From Bacteroidales bacterium UBA2800 (GTDB lineage: Bacteria; Bacteroidota; Bacteroidia; Bacteroidales; Paludibacteraceae), in assembly GCA_002351925.1 (NCBI GenBank), contig DEHM01000005.1:13150-77149 (forward strand): a DNA stretch of 64,000 nucleotides. Direction: 5' to 3'. This document shows positions 32,132-40,514 of this stretch, in pieces. The notes below the pieces were generated by a model. That model searched no databases. It was not told the origin of the DNA and saw only the letters and a list, made by a program, of their open reading frames with translations. Position 1 is the first letter of the stretch; each line of letters starts with the position of its first letter. The position numbers and the translations under genes are program-made.

Positions 32132-34768
32132 ATGGCTGTTACTCCCGAGGTTAAGTATCACTTGACGGGGATGTACCAGGACTGGTTCCTGGATTATGCG
32201 TCGTATGTGATACTGGAACGTGCTGTGCCTGCCATCGAGGATGGCCTGAAACCTGTGCAGCGCCGTATTCTGCATGCTATGAAGTGTGTGGACGACGGTA
32301 AGATGAACAAGGTGGCTAACATCGTCGGCCAGACGATGCAGTACCACCCCCACGGCGACGCGTCGATAGGCGACGCGCTTGTCCAGCTGGGGCAGAAAGA
32401 CCTGCTCATCGATTGCCAGGGTAACTGGGGCAATATCCTCACCGGCGACGGTGCGGCTGCGCCCCGTTATATAGAGGCGCGGCTCAGCAAGTTCGCTCTG
32501 GAGGCCGTCTTCAATCCGAAAACAACCGAGTGGATGTTGAGTTACGATGGGCGCAAGAAAGAGCCTATCCATCTGCCGGTGAAATTCCCGCTGCTGCTGG
32601 CACAGGGCGTGGAGGGTATCGCCGTCGGACTCAACTCCAAGATACTGCCGCATAACTTCAACGAGTTGTGTGACGCCTCGCTGGCTTATCTGCGCGGCCA
32701 GGAGTTCCAACTCTATCCGGACTTTCCTACCGGCGGTGTGCTCGACGTGACGCGCTATAACGACGGCGAACGTGGCGGGTCGGTTAAGATACGTGCGCGC
32801 ATCCAGAAAGCGGACGACAACCGCACGCTGATCATCACCGAGATACCCTATGGCACTACCACTTCCAAGATCATCGAGACCATCTTGCGTGCCAACCAGA
32901 AGGGTAAGATCAAGATCAAGAAGATCGACGACTTCACGGCCGATACGGCGCGTATCGTAGTGCAACTGGCCCCGGGCTCTTCGTCCGACAAGGCCATCGA
33001 TGCCCTCTATGCCTTCACCGACTGCGAAGTCAACATTTCGCCCAACTGCTGCGTAGTGGAGAACAAGAAACCGATCTTCACTTCCGTGAGCAACCTTCTG
33101 CGCCTCTCTACCGAGAACACCAAAGCCCTGCTCAAGTGGGAACTCGAGATAGAGAAAACCGAACTGGAGGAGAAATATTTCTATACTTCGCTCGAGAAAA
33201 TCTTCATTGAGAACCGTATCTATAAGCAGGAAGGCTACGAGAACGCGCCCAACAAAGAGAAGTTGATTGCGTTTGTCGACGAGGCCCTCACACCTTGGAA
33301 AGTGCAACTTATCCGCGAGGTGCGTCCCGAAGATATCGAGAAACTCTTCGAGATACGCATGATTCGTATCACCAAGTTCGACTCCAAGAAGGCGGACGAA
33401 CTGATGAAGGATCTGGAGAAGAAAATCAAGACCTGCGTCAAGAACCTTAACCACCTGACCGACTATACCATCTCGTGGTTTGAGATGCTGAAGGCCAAGT
33501 ACGGCGAGGCCTATCCCCGTCGCACGGAAGTACGCAACTTCGGCGCTATCAACGTGCAGGCCGTGGTGGAGAACAACGAGAAACTCTATATCAACCGCGA
33601 AGAAGGCTTCATAGGTACCGGCCTGAAGAAGGACGAGTTCCTCTTCAACTGCTCCGATATCGACGATATCATCGTCTTCCATAAGGACGGAAAATACAAG
33701 ATCCAGAAGGTGGCCGACAAACTCTTTATCGGTACCGACATTCTTCATATTGCCGTCTTCCAGCGTGGCGACGATCGTACGGTGTACAACGTCGTCTATC
33801 GCGACGGAAAGAAGGGCACCTACTTCATGAAGCGTTTCTGCGTCACCGGTGTAGCACGCGACAAAGAGTACGACCTTACGCAAGGTAAGCCGGGTTCGAA
33901 GGTGGTTTATTTCACCGCCAACCCCAACGGCGAGGCAGAGGTTATCCGCGTGGCGCTCAAGCCGCAACTGCATCTGAAGAAACTCGAGGTATGCAAAGAC
34001 CTGAGCGAACTGGCCGTCAAGTCGCGTACGGCGCGCGGTAACGTGCTGACCAAATACGACGTCAAGTCCATCACGCTCAAGCAGAAAGGCCATTCTACGC
34101 TCGGCGGACGCAAAGTGTGGTTCGATCCCGATGTGCTTCGCGTCAACTACGACGAGCACGGTATCTATCTGGGCGAGTTCTGGGATGAAGATCGTATCCT
34201 TGTGCTCACCAAAGAGGGTACCTACTATACGACTACGTTCGATCTCACAGCCCATTTCGACGATAATATTCTGCGTATCGAGAAACTCGATGCCGACAAA
34301 GTCTGGTCGCTCATCCAGTGGAACGGCGAACTGCAGTTCTACTACGGCAAGCGCTTCCGTTTCGACGACGCCAATGCGAAGGTGCAGTCCTTCCTGGGCG
34401 ACGACAACGACTCGCGTATGGTCCTCCTCTCCGATAGGGCAGAGGCGACGTTCCGCGTCCATTTTGCGGATGAGAAACGCGAGCCGCAAGATATCCTGAT
34501 GGCCGATTTTATCGACGAGAAATCGCCGCACGCCAAGGGCAAACGTGTCACAACGCTCGAGGTGGCTTCCTTCGAAGATATCACGCCCGAACCGGAGCCT
34601 GATGTGTCTCCCGATGAAACGGGAGAAACCCTTGAGGATGAGGTGTCTCCCGAAGAAACGGGAGAAACCCAAGAGGAAAAGGGCATCGAAGAACCCGAAG
34701 CTATCGAGGTAGAAGGTGTGACGATGACGTTTGAGAAACCGGTGGATACCCAACTCGATCTCTTCTGA
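32132..34768 (+). CDS. parC: DNA topoisomerase IV subunit A
   Basis: An 878-residue type IIA topoisomerase A subunit that decatenates chromosomes with ParE. The active-site tyrosine is Tyr113 in AAAPRYIEARL; the preceding GDASIGDALVQL and the helix LKPVQRRILHAM are the winged-helix region. A coiled coil follows, then the C-terminal beta-pinwheel. The acidic tail (~830-865) contains a duplicated VSP(D/E)ETGET unit whose DNA is two tandem hairpins (TCTCCCG/CGGGAGA). It is called ParC rather than GyrA because of its pinwheel lacking a clear GyrA-box, and because Bacteroidales encode this form with the small upstream protein; GyrA cannot be fully excluded. Confidence 0.85.
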   Translation: MAVTPEVKYHLTGMYQDWFLDYASYVILERAVPAIEDGLKPVQRRILHAMKCVDDGKMNKVANIVGQTMQYHPHGDASIGDALVQLGQKDLLIDCQGNWGNILTGDGAAAPRYIEARLSKFALEAVFNPKTTEWMLSYDGRKKEPIHLPVKFPLLLAQGVEGIAVGLNSKILPHNFNELCDASLAYLRGQEFQLYPDFPTGGVLDVTRYNDGERGGSVKIRARIQKADDNRTLIITEIPYGTTTSKIIETILRANQKGKIKIKKIDDFTADTARIVVQLAPGSSSDKAIDALYAFTDCEVNISPNCCVVENKKPIFTSVSNLLRLSTENTKALLKWELEIEKTELEEKYFYTSLEKIFIENRIYKQEGYENAPNKEKLIAFVDEALTPWKVQLIREVRPEDIEKLFEIRMIRITKFDSKKADELMKDLEKKIKTCVKNLNHLTDYTISWFEMLKAKYGEAYPRRTEVRNFGAINVQAVVENNEKLYINREEGFIGTGLKKDEFLFNCSDIDDIIVFHKDGKYKIQKVADKLFIGTDILHIAVFQRGDDRTVYNVVYRDGKKGTYFMKRFCVTGVARDKEYDLTQGKPGSKVVYFTANPNGEAEVIRVALKPQLHLKKLEVCKDLSELAVKSRTARGNVLTKYDVKSITLKQKGHSTLGGRKVWFDPDVLRVNYDEHGIYLGEFWDEDRILVLTKEGTYYTTTFDLTAHFDDNILRIEKLDADKVWSLIQWNGELQFYYGKRFRFDDANAKVQSFLGDDNDSRMVLLSDRAEATFRVHFADEKREPQDILMADFIDEKSPHAKGKRVTTLEVASFEDITPEPEPDVSPDETGETLEDEVSPEETGETQEEKGIEEPEAIEVEGVTMTFEKPVDTQLDLF
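34604..34674 (+). repeat. Duplicated hairpin unit in the parC tail
   Basis: Two direct copies of a ~42-bp unit, each with the inverted pair TCTCCCG / CGGGAGA around a 6-nt loop, in frame and encoding the acidic repeat VSPxETGET. Confidence 0.8.
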
Positions 34769-34790
34769 TGCTCGTAATCTCGGAATATCG

Positions 34791-35366
34791 ATGTCCCGAA
34801 ATCTGGAAATAATTCTTGGTTCCCAAAGTCCCCGCCGCCGCGAACTGCTCGCGGGGCTGGATGTGCCTTTCCGGGCTATCTCTATCGATGCCGACGAGAC
34901 TTTTCCTGCCGAGCTTCAGGCAGGCGAGATACCTTATTATATCTCGCGTGCGAAGGCGCGTGCGTACGAGACGCAGCTGCAGCCCAACCAGTTGCTCATC
35001 ACGGCCGATACTATCGTCTGGCTCGACGGGCACATGCTGGGCAAGCCGCACGATGAGGCAGAAGCGGTTGCCATGCTTCGCCGTCTTAGTGGGCGTACTC
35101 ACCAGGTCTATACCGCCGTTACCTTTGCGCAACAGGGCCAACCGCTCGAGACGCTGGTCGATTGCACGGATGTCACTTTCCGCGAATTGACCGACGAGGA
35201 GATCGAGTTCTACGTGCAAAAATATCGCCCGCTCGATAAAGCAGGCGCCTATGGTGTGCAGGAGTGGATAGGCTACGTGGCCTGTACCGCCATGCACGGA
35301 TCATATTTCAATGTGATGGGATTTCCGGTGCACCTGGTGTACCGGGAACTCCGAAAACGCTTATAG
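34791..35366 (+). CDS. maf: Maf-like nucleotide pyrophosphatase
   Basis: A 191-residue housecleaning enzyme hydrolysing non-canonical (d)NTPs such as dTTP, UTP or modified pyrimidines. The N-terminal ILGSQSPRRRELL, ITADTIVWLDG, GRTHQVYTAV and C-terminal AGAYGVQEWIG motifs are standard. The start is ATG 34791; the 20 upstream codons in frame are repeat-like text after parC. The 3' end overlaps the convergent ubiA stop by 6 bp. Confidence 0.92.
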   Translation: MSRNLEIILGSQSPRRRELLAGLDVPFRAISIDADETFPAELQAGEIPYYISRAKARAYETQLQPNQLLITADTIVWLDGHMLGKPHDEAEAVAMLRRLSGRTHQVYTAVTFAQQGQPLETLVDCTDVTFRELTDEEIEFYVQKYRPLDKAGAYGVQEWIGYVACTAMHGSYFNVMGFPVHLVYRELRKRL

Positions 35367-36335
35367 TCCCCGCAGTATACAGATACTATAGAGCATGCCG
35401 ATAAGCATGGTGAATTTCACCACTTGTTGGCATGTTTTGTAGTCGCTGGGTATCTTGGCGGCCCAGAGCAGCCAGCCGGCACATATCAGCGGTGTCACGA
35501 TGCCTAAGGCGATATAGCGTGTGCTGAGGCTGGTCCAGACGGTGGGGAAGGGGAGTACGTGCCACCAGAAATGGCCGATGATAGCGAGCGTCAGCACGAT
35601 CAGCATACTCACAAACACTTTCGTCCACAGCTCTCCCCACACGATGGGCAGCGTGTGACACTCCAGTTCACGGTCACCCATCTGGTCTTGCAGATCTTTG
35701 ATTACCTCGCGTATCCATGTCAGCAGCATGGCGAATAGTGCAAACCCACCGAGCCAGGCGTATAGGTCGTGCTCCAGCGTCATGTAGGGCAGCACTGCGG
35801 CATAGCTTAGCTTCAGTTGCGCCACGTTGGCCAGTGCGACGACCATGGGCGTCAGGCCTGCCAGCAACGCAATCGTCAGGTTGCCGATCATCATCAGCCG
35901 TTTGTAGCTCGATGAGTAGAACCACAGCAGTCCGGGTACCAGCACAAACAGCGAACCCAGCGTCAGGCTACGCAGCAGAATCGCAGCAACGATGCCGCAT
36001 AGCGCACCCGTGATGCTCAATCCTACACTCAGTCGCATGGCTGTCGGTTTGCTGACGCTACGCGTCACGATCAGTTCGTCGGGACGGTTGATACGGTCGA
36101 TCTTCACGTCGAAATAGTCGTTCACCACATACCCGCCGGCCGCAATCAGAACGGTAGCCAGTATGAGCAACCAGAGCACATAGCCCGGCAACTGCTCAGC
36201 GAAGCCCGGCTGACGCAGCACGGGTACGGCTACCCATTTCTCCATCAGCCATACCAGCGCGGCAAGGAAGAGCAGATTGCCCCCCCTCACCAGTCGCAGT
36301 ATGTCTTTTAGCTGTTCCAAAATCTCCAATCTCAA
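35361..36335 (-). CDS. UbiA-family prenyltransferase (possibly digeranylgeranylglyceryl-phosphate synthase-like)
   Basis: A ~324-residue integral membrane prenyltransferase with about nine transmembrane helices and both Asp-rich motifs: NDYFDVKIDRINRPDE and DLQDQMGDREL. Given a GGGP synthase in the same window, the archaeal-type second ether-forming step is a plausible role; menaquinone or haem prenylation are alternatives. No ATG is available near the N-terminus: the frame opens just after a stop at ~36339 and the only early starts are TTG codons (36335, 36329, 36320) lying inside an AAATCTCAAATTTC-type micro-repeat. Last gene of the pta-ackA-amylase string. Confidence 0.8.
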   Translation of the reverse strand: MRLEILEQLKDILRLVRGGNLLFLAALVWLMEKWVAVPVLRQPGFAEQLPGYVLWLLILATVLIAAGGYVVNDYFDVKIDRINRPDELIVTRSVSKPTAMRLSVGLSITGALCGIVAAILLRSLTLGSLFVLVPGLLWFYSSSYKRLMMIGNLTIALLAGLTPMVVALANVAQLKLSYAAVLPYMTLEHDLYAWLGGFALFAMLLTWIREVIKDLQDQMGDRELECHTLPIVWGELWTKVFVSMLIVLTLAIIGHFWWHVLPFPTVWTSLSTRYIALGIVTPLICAGWLLWAAKIPSDYKTCQQVVKFTMLIGMLYSICILRGL

Positions 36336-36360
36336 ATTTCAAATCTCAAATTACTCAAAA
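36318..36360 (-). repeat. A/T micro-repeat at the ubiA start
   Basis: Repeated ATCTCAAATT / ATTTCAAATC text fills the 25-bp gap between the amylase stop and ubiA and runs into the first codons of ubiA, supplying TTG start codons in place of ATG. Confidence 0.7.
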
Positions 36361-38001
36361 TCATCGAATTTTGAGTATCACACCTCTCCATGCCGGCAAT
36401 GTGATGCTTATCGGCTGGTCGGGCTGGAAGACGATGGTCTGTTTGCCGCCGCGTAGCAGGTCGGTCGCCGTAGCTTTGGCTTTGCCGTCCATGCCCAGAT
36501 AGATAAATGCGTCGTCGGGGATGCGCACCTGTATCTCCTGTTCACGGTCATGGAAATTGACGACTACCAGCAGCGTCTCTGTGCCCAGATGGCGGAGGAA
36601 CGCATAGTGTTTCTGTTTGTTGAAACCCTCGCCTTGCGCATACGTGATGTCGTACATCTGGCCTTTCTGTATCGCGCGGTTGTCGCGTGCCAGCGTCAGC
36701 AGACGTTGGTAGAAAGCGCGCAGCTCGCGTTGCTCTTCGCTCAGTTTGGCGCCATCGAACAGTCCCTCGTTTGCCCAGGCTTGTATGCTCTTCAGCCCCC
36801 AGAAGTCGAAGATGGTGGTTCGTCCGTCAATGCCGGAAAAACCCTCTATGTCCATGCCCTTCTCGCCCAGTTCCTGGCCCATATAGACCATCACCGGACA
36901 CTGGTTCAGCGCTGCCGTCACAATCATGGCGGGCTCGGCACAACTGCCGTCGCCGCAGAAGAAACCGCTGGCGATACGTTGCTCGTCGTGGTTCTCCATG
37001 AAGTAGAGCATATGCTTCAGCTGTGCGTCGCCATGTTGCATCCACTGACGTGTGATACCTTCTGCCGGCCAGTTCTTGGTCATCACACCACGCAGATAGT
37101 CGTACATACCTACTTTGTCGTATAGGTAGTCGAATCCGGCTTGCAGGTAGGCGTGATACTGATTCGGATCGTAGCACTCGCCTATAAACAGCATCTTCGG
37201 ATGTTTCTTCTTCACCTGCGGTATGGCCCAGCCGAAGAACTCCACAGGTACCATCTCTGCCATGTCCACACGCACGCCGTCAATCTTCTTGCCGGCCCAG
37301 AAGAGCAGGATGTCCAGCATCTTCTGCCAGGTGTCGGGTATGGGGAAAAACTGTTTCTCGCGGCCGCCTTGATAGAAGACGCCGTAGTTCAGTTTCACGG
37401 TCTCATACCAGTCGTTCTCGCTCGGGTGACTCGTGAAGCAGTCGTTACCCGTCACTTTCGCCGGCATCTCCTCGTAGCCCTGCAGGTCTTTGTCCATCGT
37501 GAACTTCTCGCCGGGCAGGTAGTAGAAGTTGTTCAGCGGCGAGAATGCCCACTCGGGATGATCGCCTTCGCCCAGGTCCTTCACGCCCTTGGGCTTCTGC
37601 GTGCTCTTATATTCGCGGCTCACGTGGTTGGGCACGAAGTCCATAATCACGCCCAGTCCGGCTTTGTGGGTTCGCTCTACCAACGCCTCAAACTCCGCCA
37701 TGCGGTTCTTTTCGTCGCGGGCGATGTCGGGATGAACGTCATAATAGTCGGTGATGGCGTAGGGCGAACCGGCCTGGCCCTTGGTGATGGCGGGGTTGTT
37801 ACGTTGCGCCGTGGCGTGACGGATAATACCGGTGTACCACACGTGCGTAGCGCCCAGGTCAGCTACGGCCTGCAGCGCACGCTCGTTGATATCTGCCATC
37901 GTGCCACATCCGTTCTCCTCCTTGGTGCCGCAACGCTGACGCGTCTCGTTGTAGTTGGTGAACAGACGAGGCAGTATTTGGTAAATTATCGGTTTGTTCA
38001 T
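36361..38001 (-). CDS. Cytoplasmic alpha-amylase (GH13)
   Basis: A 546-residue GH13 enzyme without a signal peptide, so it acts on cytoplasmic alpha-glucan. The catalytic triad is visible: nucleophile Asp246 in DGVRVDMAE, acid/base Glu275 in FIGECY, and transition-state Asp339 in MENHDEQR. The first conserved region is DFVPNH (~121-126). A C-terminal beta domain follows. It probably works with the glycogen enzymes at 10-15 kb and feeds glycolysis, whose acetate branch (pta, ackA) is encoded just upstream. Confidence 0.9.
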   Translation of the reverse strand: MNKPIIYQILPRLFTNYNETRQRCGTKEENGCGTMADINERALQAVADLGATHVWYTGIIRHATAQRNNPAITKGQAGSPYAITDYYDVHPDIARDEKNRMAEFEALVERTHKAGLGVIMDFVPNHVSREYKSTQKPKGVKDLGEGDHPEWAFSPLNNFYYLPGEKFTMDKDLQGYEEMPAKVTGNDCFTSHPSENDWYETVKLNYGVFYQGGREKQFFPIPDTWQKMLDILLFWAGKKIDGVRVDMAEMVPVEFFGWAIPQVKKKHPKMLFIGECYDPNQYHAYLQAGFDYLYDKVGMYDYLRGVMTKNWPAEGITRQWMQHGDAQLKHMLYFMENHDEQRIASGFFCGDGSCAEPAMIVTAALNQCPVMVYMGQELGEKGMDIEGFSGIDGRTTIFDFWGLKSIQAWANEGLFDGAKLSEEQRELRAFYQRLLTLARDNRAIQKGQMYDITYAQGEGFNKQKHYAFLRHLGTETLLVVVNFHDREQEIQVRIPDDAFIYLGMDGKAKATATDLLRGGKQTIVFQPDQPISITLPAWRGVILKIR

Positions 38002-38027
38002 TCAGTCAAATTATCAAATGTTCTGTC

Positions 38028-39218
38028 TCAGATGAGCGCCTCGGTATCCGAAGCAATCATCAGTTCTTCGTCCGTCGGAATCAGGCAAACGGTCACTTTC
38101 GAACCCTTCTTCGAGATGATACGCTCTTCGCCGCGTACTTTGTTGGCTTCTTCGTCCAACTCGATACCCAGGAAGCTCAGTCCTTTCATTACCTCGGCGC
38201 GGATATACGGATCGTTCTCTCCGATGCCGGCGGTAAAGACGAGGATGTCGATACCGTTCATCGCAGCAGCGTACGCACCTATATATTTCTTCACGCGATA
38301 GATAAACATCTTACGCGCCAGATCGGCACGGTGGTTGCCCTCCTTGATAGCGGCATCTATGTCGCGGCAGTCGCTCGATACGCCACTCACGCCCAGCAGA
38401 CCGGATTTCTTGTTCACTAGGTCGTTAAACTGCGCCGTATTCAGGTGCTCTTTGTCCATGATAAACGTTGCGGCACCCAGATCCAGGTCGCCTGCACGCG
38501 TACCCATTACCAGTCCTTCTACCGGCGTCAGACCCATACTGGTGTCTACGCTCTCGCCATTCAGCACAGCGGCACAACTGCCACCGCCACCGATATGGGC
38601 GGTTACTATCTTCTGTTTCTTCGGATCTACGCCCAGGAACTCACATACGCGAGCGCTCACGTAGCGGTGACTCGTGCCGTGGAAACCGTAGCGACGGATA
38701 GCATATTTCTCATATAGTTCGTACGGGAGCGCGTACATATACGCGTAGTCAGGCATCGTCTGATGGAAAGCGGTGTCGAATACGGCTACTTGCGGAACGC
38801 CGGGCAGCGTCTTCTCTATTGCCTCTATACCCTTCAGGTTAGCGGGGTTGTGCAGCGGAGCCAGTTCGATGCACTGTACAATCTCCTTCTTCACCTCCGG
38901 CGTGATGAGTACCGACTTGTTGAATTTCTCGCCGCCATGCACTACGCGGTGACCTACGGCGTTGATCTCTTTCAGGTCCTTGATGCAACCTATCTCCGGA
39001 TCTACCAGTTTGTCCAGAATCAGCTGGATACCTACGGTGTGCTCCGGCATCGATTTCTCGATTTTCAGTTTCTCGCCGTTGGGCAACTTAATCAGCAGGA
39101 AAGAGTCGGGTAGGCCGATCTTCTCCACGCCGCCTTGTGCCATCACTTTCTTGCTCTCCATCTCAAAGAGCTTGTACTTGATACTACTGCTTCCGCAGTT
39201 CAAAACTAAGATTTTCAT
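38028..39218 (-). CDS. ackA: Acetate kinase
   Basis: A 396-residue enzyme forming acetate and ATP from acetyl phosphate. LNCGSSSIKYKLF, GHRVVHGGEKF, FDTAFHQTMP, RRYGFHGTSHRYV and HIGGGGSCAAV are the family signatures. It follows pta after a micro-repeat spacer and precedes the amylase by 26 bp. Confidence 0.97.
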   Translation of the reverse strand: MKILVLNCGSSSIKYKLFEMESKKVMAQGGVEKIGLPDSFLLIKLPNGEKLKIEKSMPEHTVGIQLILDKLVDPEIGCIKDLKEINAVGHRVVHGGEKFNKSVLITPEVKKEIVQCIELAPLHNPANLKGIEAIEKTLPGVPQVAVFDTAFHQTMPDYAYMYALPYELYEKYAIRRYGFHGTSHRYVSARVCEFLGVDPKKQKIVTAHIGGGGSCAAVLNGESVDTSMGLTPVEGLVMGTRAGDLDLGAATFIMDKEHLNTAQFNDLVNKKSGLLGVSGVSSDCRDIDAAIKEGNHRADLARKMFIYRVKKYIGAYAAAMNGIDILVFTAGIGENDPYIRAEVMKGLSFLGIELDEEANKVRGEERIISKKGSKVTVCLIPTDEELMIASDTEALI

Positions 39219-39242
39219 AAATATTAAATTGGTTTGTTAATT

Positions 39243-39311
39243 CTCTTACAGTCCGTAGGACGGTCTTACAGCAAAGCGGTCCTACAGTGGAACGGTCTTA
39301 CAGCGAAGCGA
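39243..39311. repeat. CTTACAG micro-repeat array between pta and ackA
   Basis: Four units of CTTACAG/CCTACAG followed by 9-13 variable bases ending CGGT or GCG occupy nearly all of the spacer between the two genes. Same family as the arrays at 17510, 19886 and 20424. Confidence 0.85.
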
Positions 39312-40310
39312 TCATTTTATCGCCTGGTTCGCTGTAATTACCACCATTTGTACGATGTCTTGTACTTTGCATCCGCGGCTCAGGTCGTTCACCGGCGCGG
39401 CTATACCTTGCAGTATCGGTCCTACGGCATCTGCGCCCGAGAAGCGCTCCACCAGTTTGTAGCCAATGTTGCCGGCCTGCAGGTCGGGGAACACCAGCAC
39501 GTTGGCCTTGCCGGCTACCGGGCTACCCGGCGCTTTGGTCTTGGCTACACTCTCTACCAGTGCGGCATCGGCTTGCAGCTCGCCGTCCAGTTGTAGGTCC
39601 GGCGCCATCTCTTTGGCCAGACGCGTGGCTTCGGCTACTTTGTCCACCAGTTCGTGCTTGGCGCTGCCTTTCGTCGAGAAGCTCAGCATCGCTACGCGCG
39701 GTTCAATACCGGCAATCGCCCGTGCTGTCTCTGCTGTCGATACGGCTATCTCTGCCAGTTGCTTGGCATCTGGATTGGGGTTTACGGCGCAATCGGCGAA
39801 GAGCAGGAACCCGTTCTCACCCAGTTGCTTCGCCGGCGTGAACATCAGGAACGCACCGCTCACTATCGAGCAACCCGGCTTGGTCTTCAGTATCTGGAAG
39901 GCCGGACGGATCGTGTCGGCAGTCGTGCCGCGTGCTCCGGCCAGCTCGCCGTCGGCGTCGCCGGCTTTGATCATCAGACAGCCCAAGTAGAGCGGGTCCG
40001 ATGCTTTCTTCTTGGCCTCCTCTTCGGTCATACCCTTTGCTTTGCGGAGCTCGAAGAGCAGATTGGCGTATTCCGCCATCTTCGGATCGTGAATCGGGTC
40101 AACAATCTTCGCCTCCTTGATGTGTTCATACCCCTTCTCCTTGGCCATACCCATGATGGTCTCGGGATTACCGATTAAAATAAGCTGCGCAATCTTGTCT
40201 CTTAGCAAGATATTGGCAGCCTCTAACGTACGCGGTTCATCGCCTTCCGGCAACACTATGCGCTGCGGATTGGCTTTCGCACGCGCAATCATTTGTTCCA
40301 AAATATCCAT
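39312..40310 (-). CDS. pta: Phosphate acetyltransferase
   Basis: A 332-residue enzyme converting acetyl-CoA and phosphate to acetyl phosphate. It is the short form without the N-terminal DRTGG domain. IVLPEGDEPRTLEAA, ELAGARGTTADTIRPA, FADCAVNPNPDAKQLAEIA and VFPDLQAGNIGYKL are diagnostic. The start is ATG 40310 (MDILEQM), because the upstream in-frame codons approach the promoter. It forms the usual acetate pair with ackA. Confidence 0.95.
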   Translation of the reverse strand: MDILEQMIARAKANPQRIVLPEGDEPRTLEAANILLRDKIAQLILIGNPETIMGMAKEKGYEHIKEAKIVDPIHDPKMAEYANLLFELRKAKGMTEEEAKKKASDPLYLGCLMIKAGDADGELAGARGTTADTIRPAFQILKTKPGCSIVSGAFLMFTPAKQLGENGFLLFADCAVNPNPDAKQLAEIAVSTAETARAIAGIEPRVAMLSFSTKGSAKHELVDKVAEATRLAKEMAPDLQLDGELQADAALVESVAKTKAPGSPVAGKANVLVFPDLQAGNIGYKLVERFSGADAVGPILQGIAAPVNDLSRGCKVQDIVQMVVITANQAIK

Positions 40311-40371
40311 AATATGATGTTGTTTTAGTCGTATTTGCGGCAACGGTGCGTCTTCCACCGTTTCCAGGGCA

Positions 40372-40402
40372 CAAAATTACAAAAAAGTTCGCATATATGC
40401 AA
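40372..40402 (-). promoter_or_regulatory. Promoter of the pta-ackA-amylase-ubiA string
   Basis: On the minus strand TTGCATATATGC (from 40402) and TAATTTTG (40379-40372), spacing 19 bp. Confidence 0.7.
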
Positions 40403-40438
40403 TACCTGATATAAAAAAGTTTTTTTTTATCAAAAAAA

Positions 40439-40470
40439 TTTGGTCATGTCAAAAAAAAGTAGTACCTTTG
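40439..40470 (+). promoter_or_regulatory. Promoter of the OmpA-LysM gene
   Basis: TTTG at 40439-40442 and TACCTTTG at 40463-40470 with a 20-bp spacer; the start codon is at 40515. It lies back-to-back with the pta promoter. Confidence 0.75.
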
Positions 40471-40514
40471 CACGCTGAATTGGTTTTTTGAACACACAAA
40501 CTATCTTCTGCTAT

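Noticed and set aside
31943..34753. 936-codon open frame on the minus strand opposite parC
   Set aside because: Long only because of the codon use of parC; the protein is low-complexity with no motif, and the 55-residue membrane protein and parC explain the DNA.
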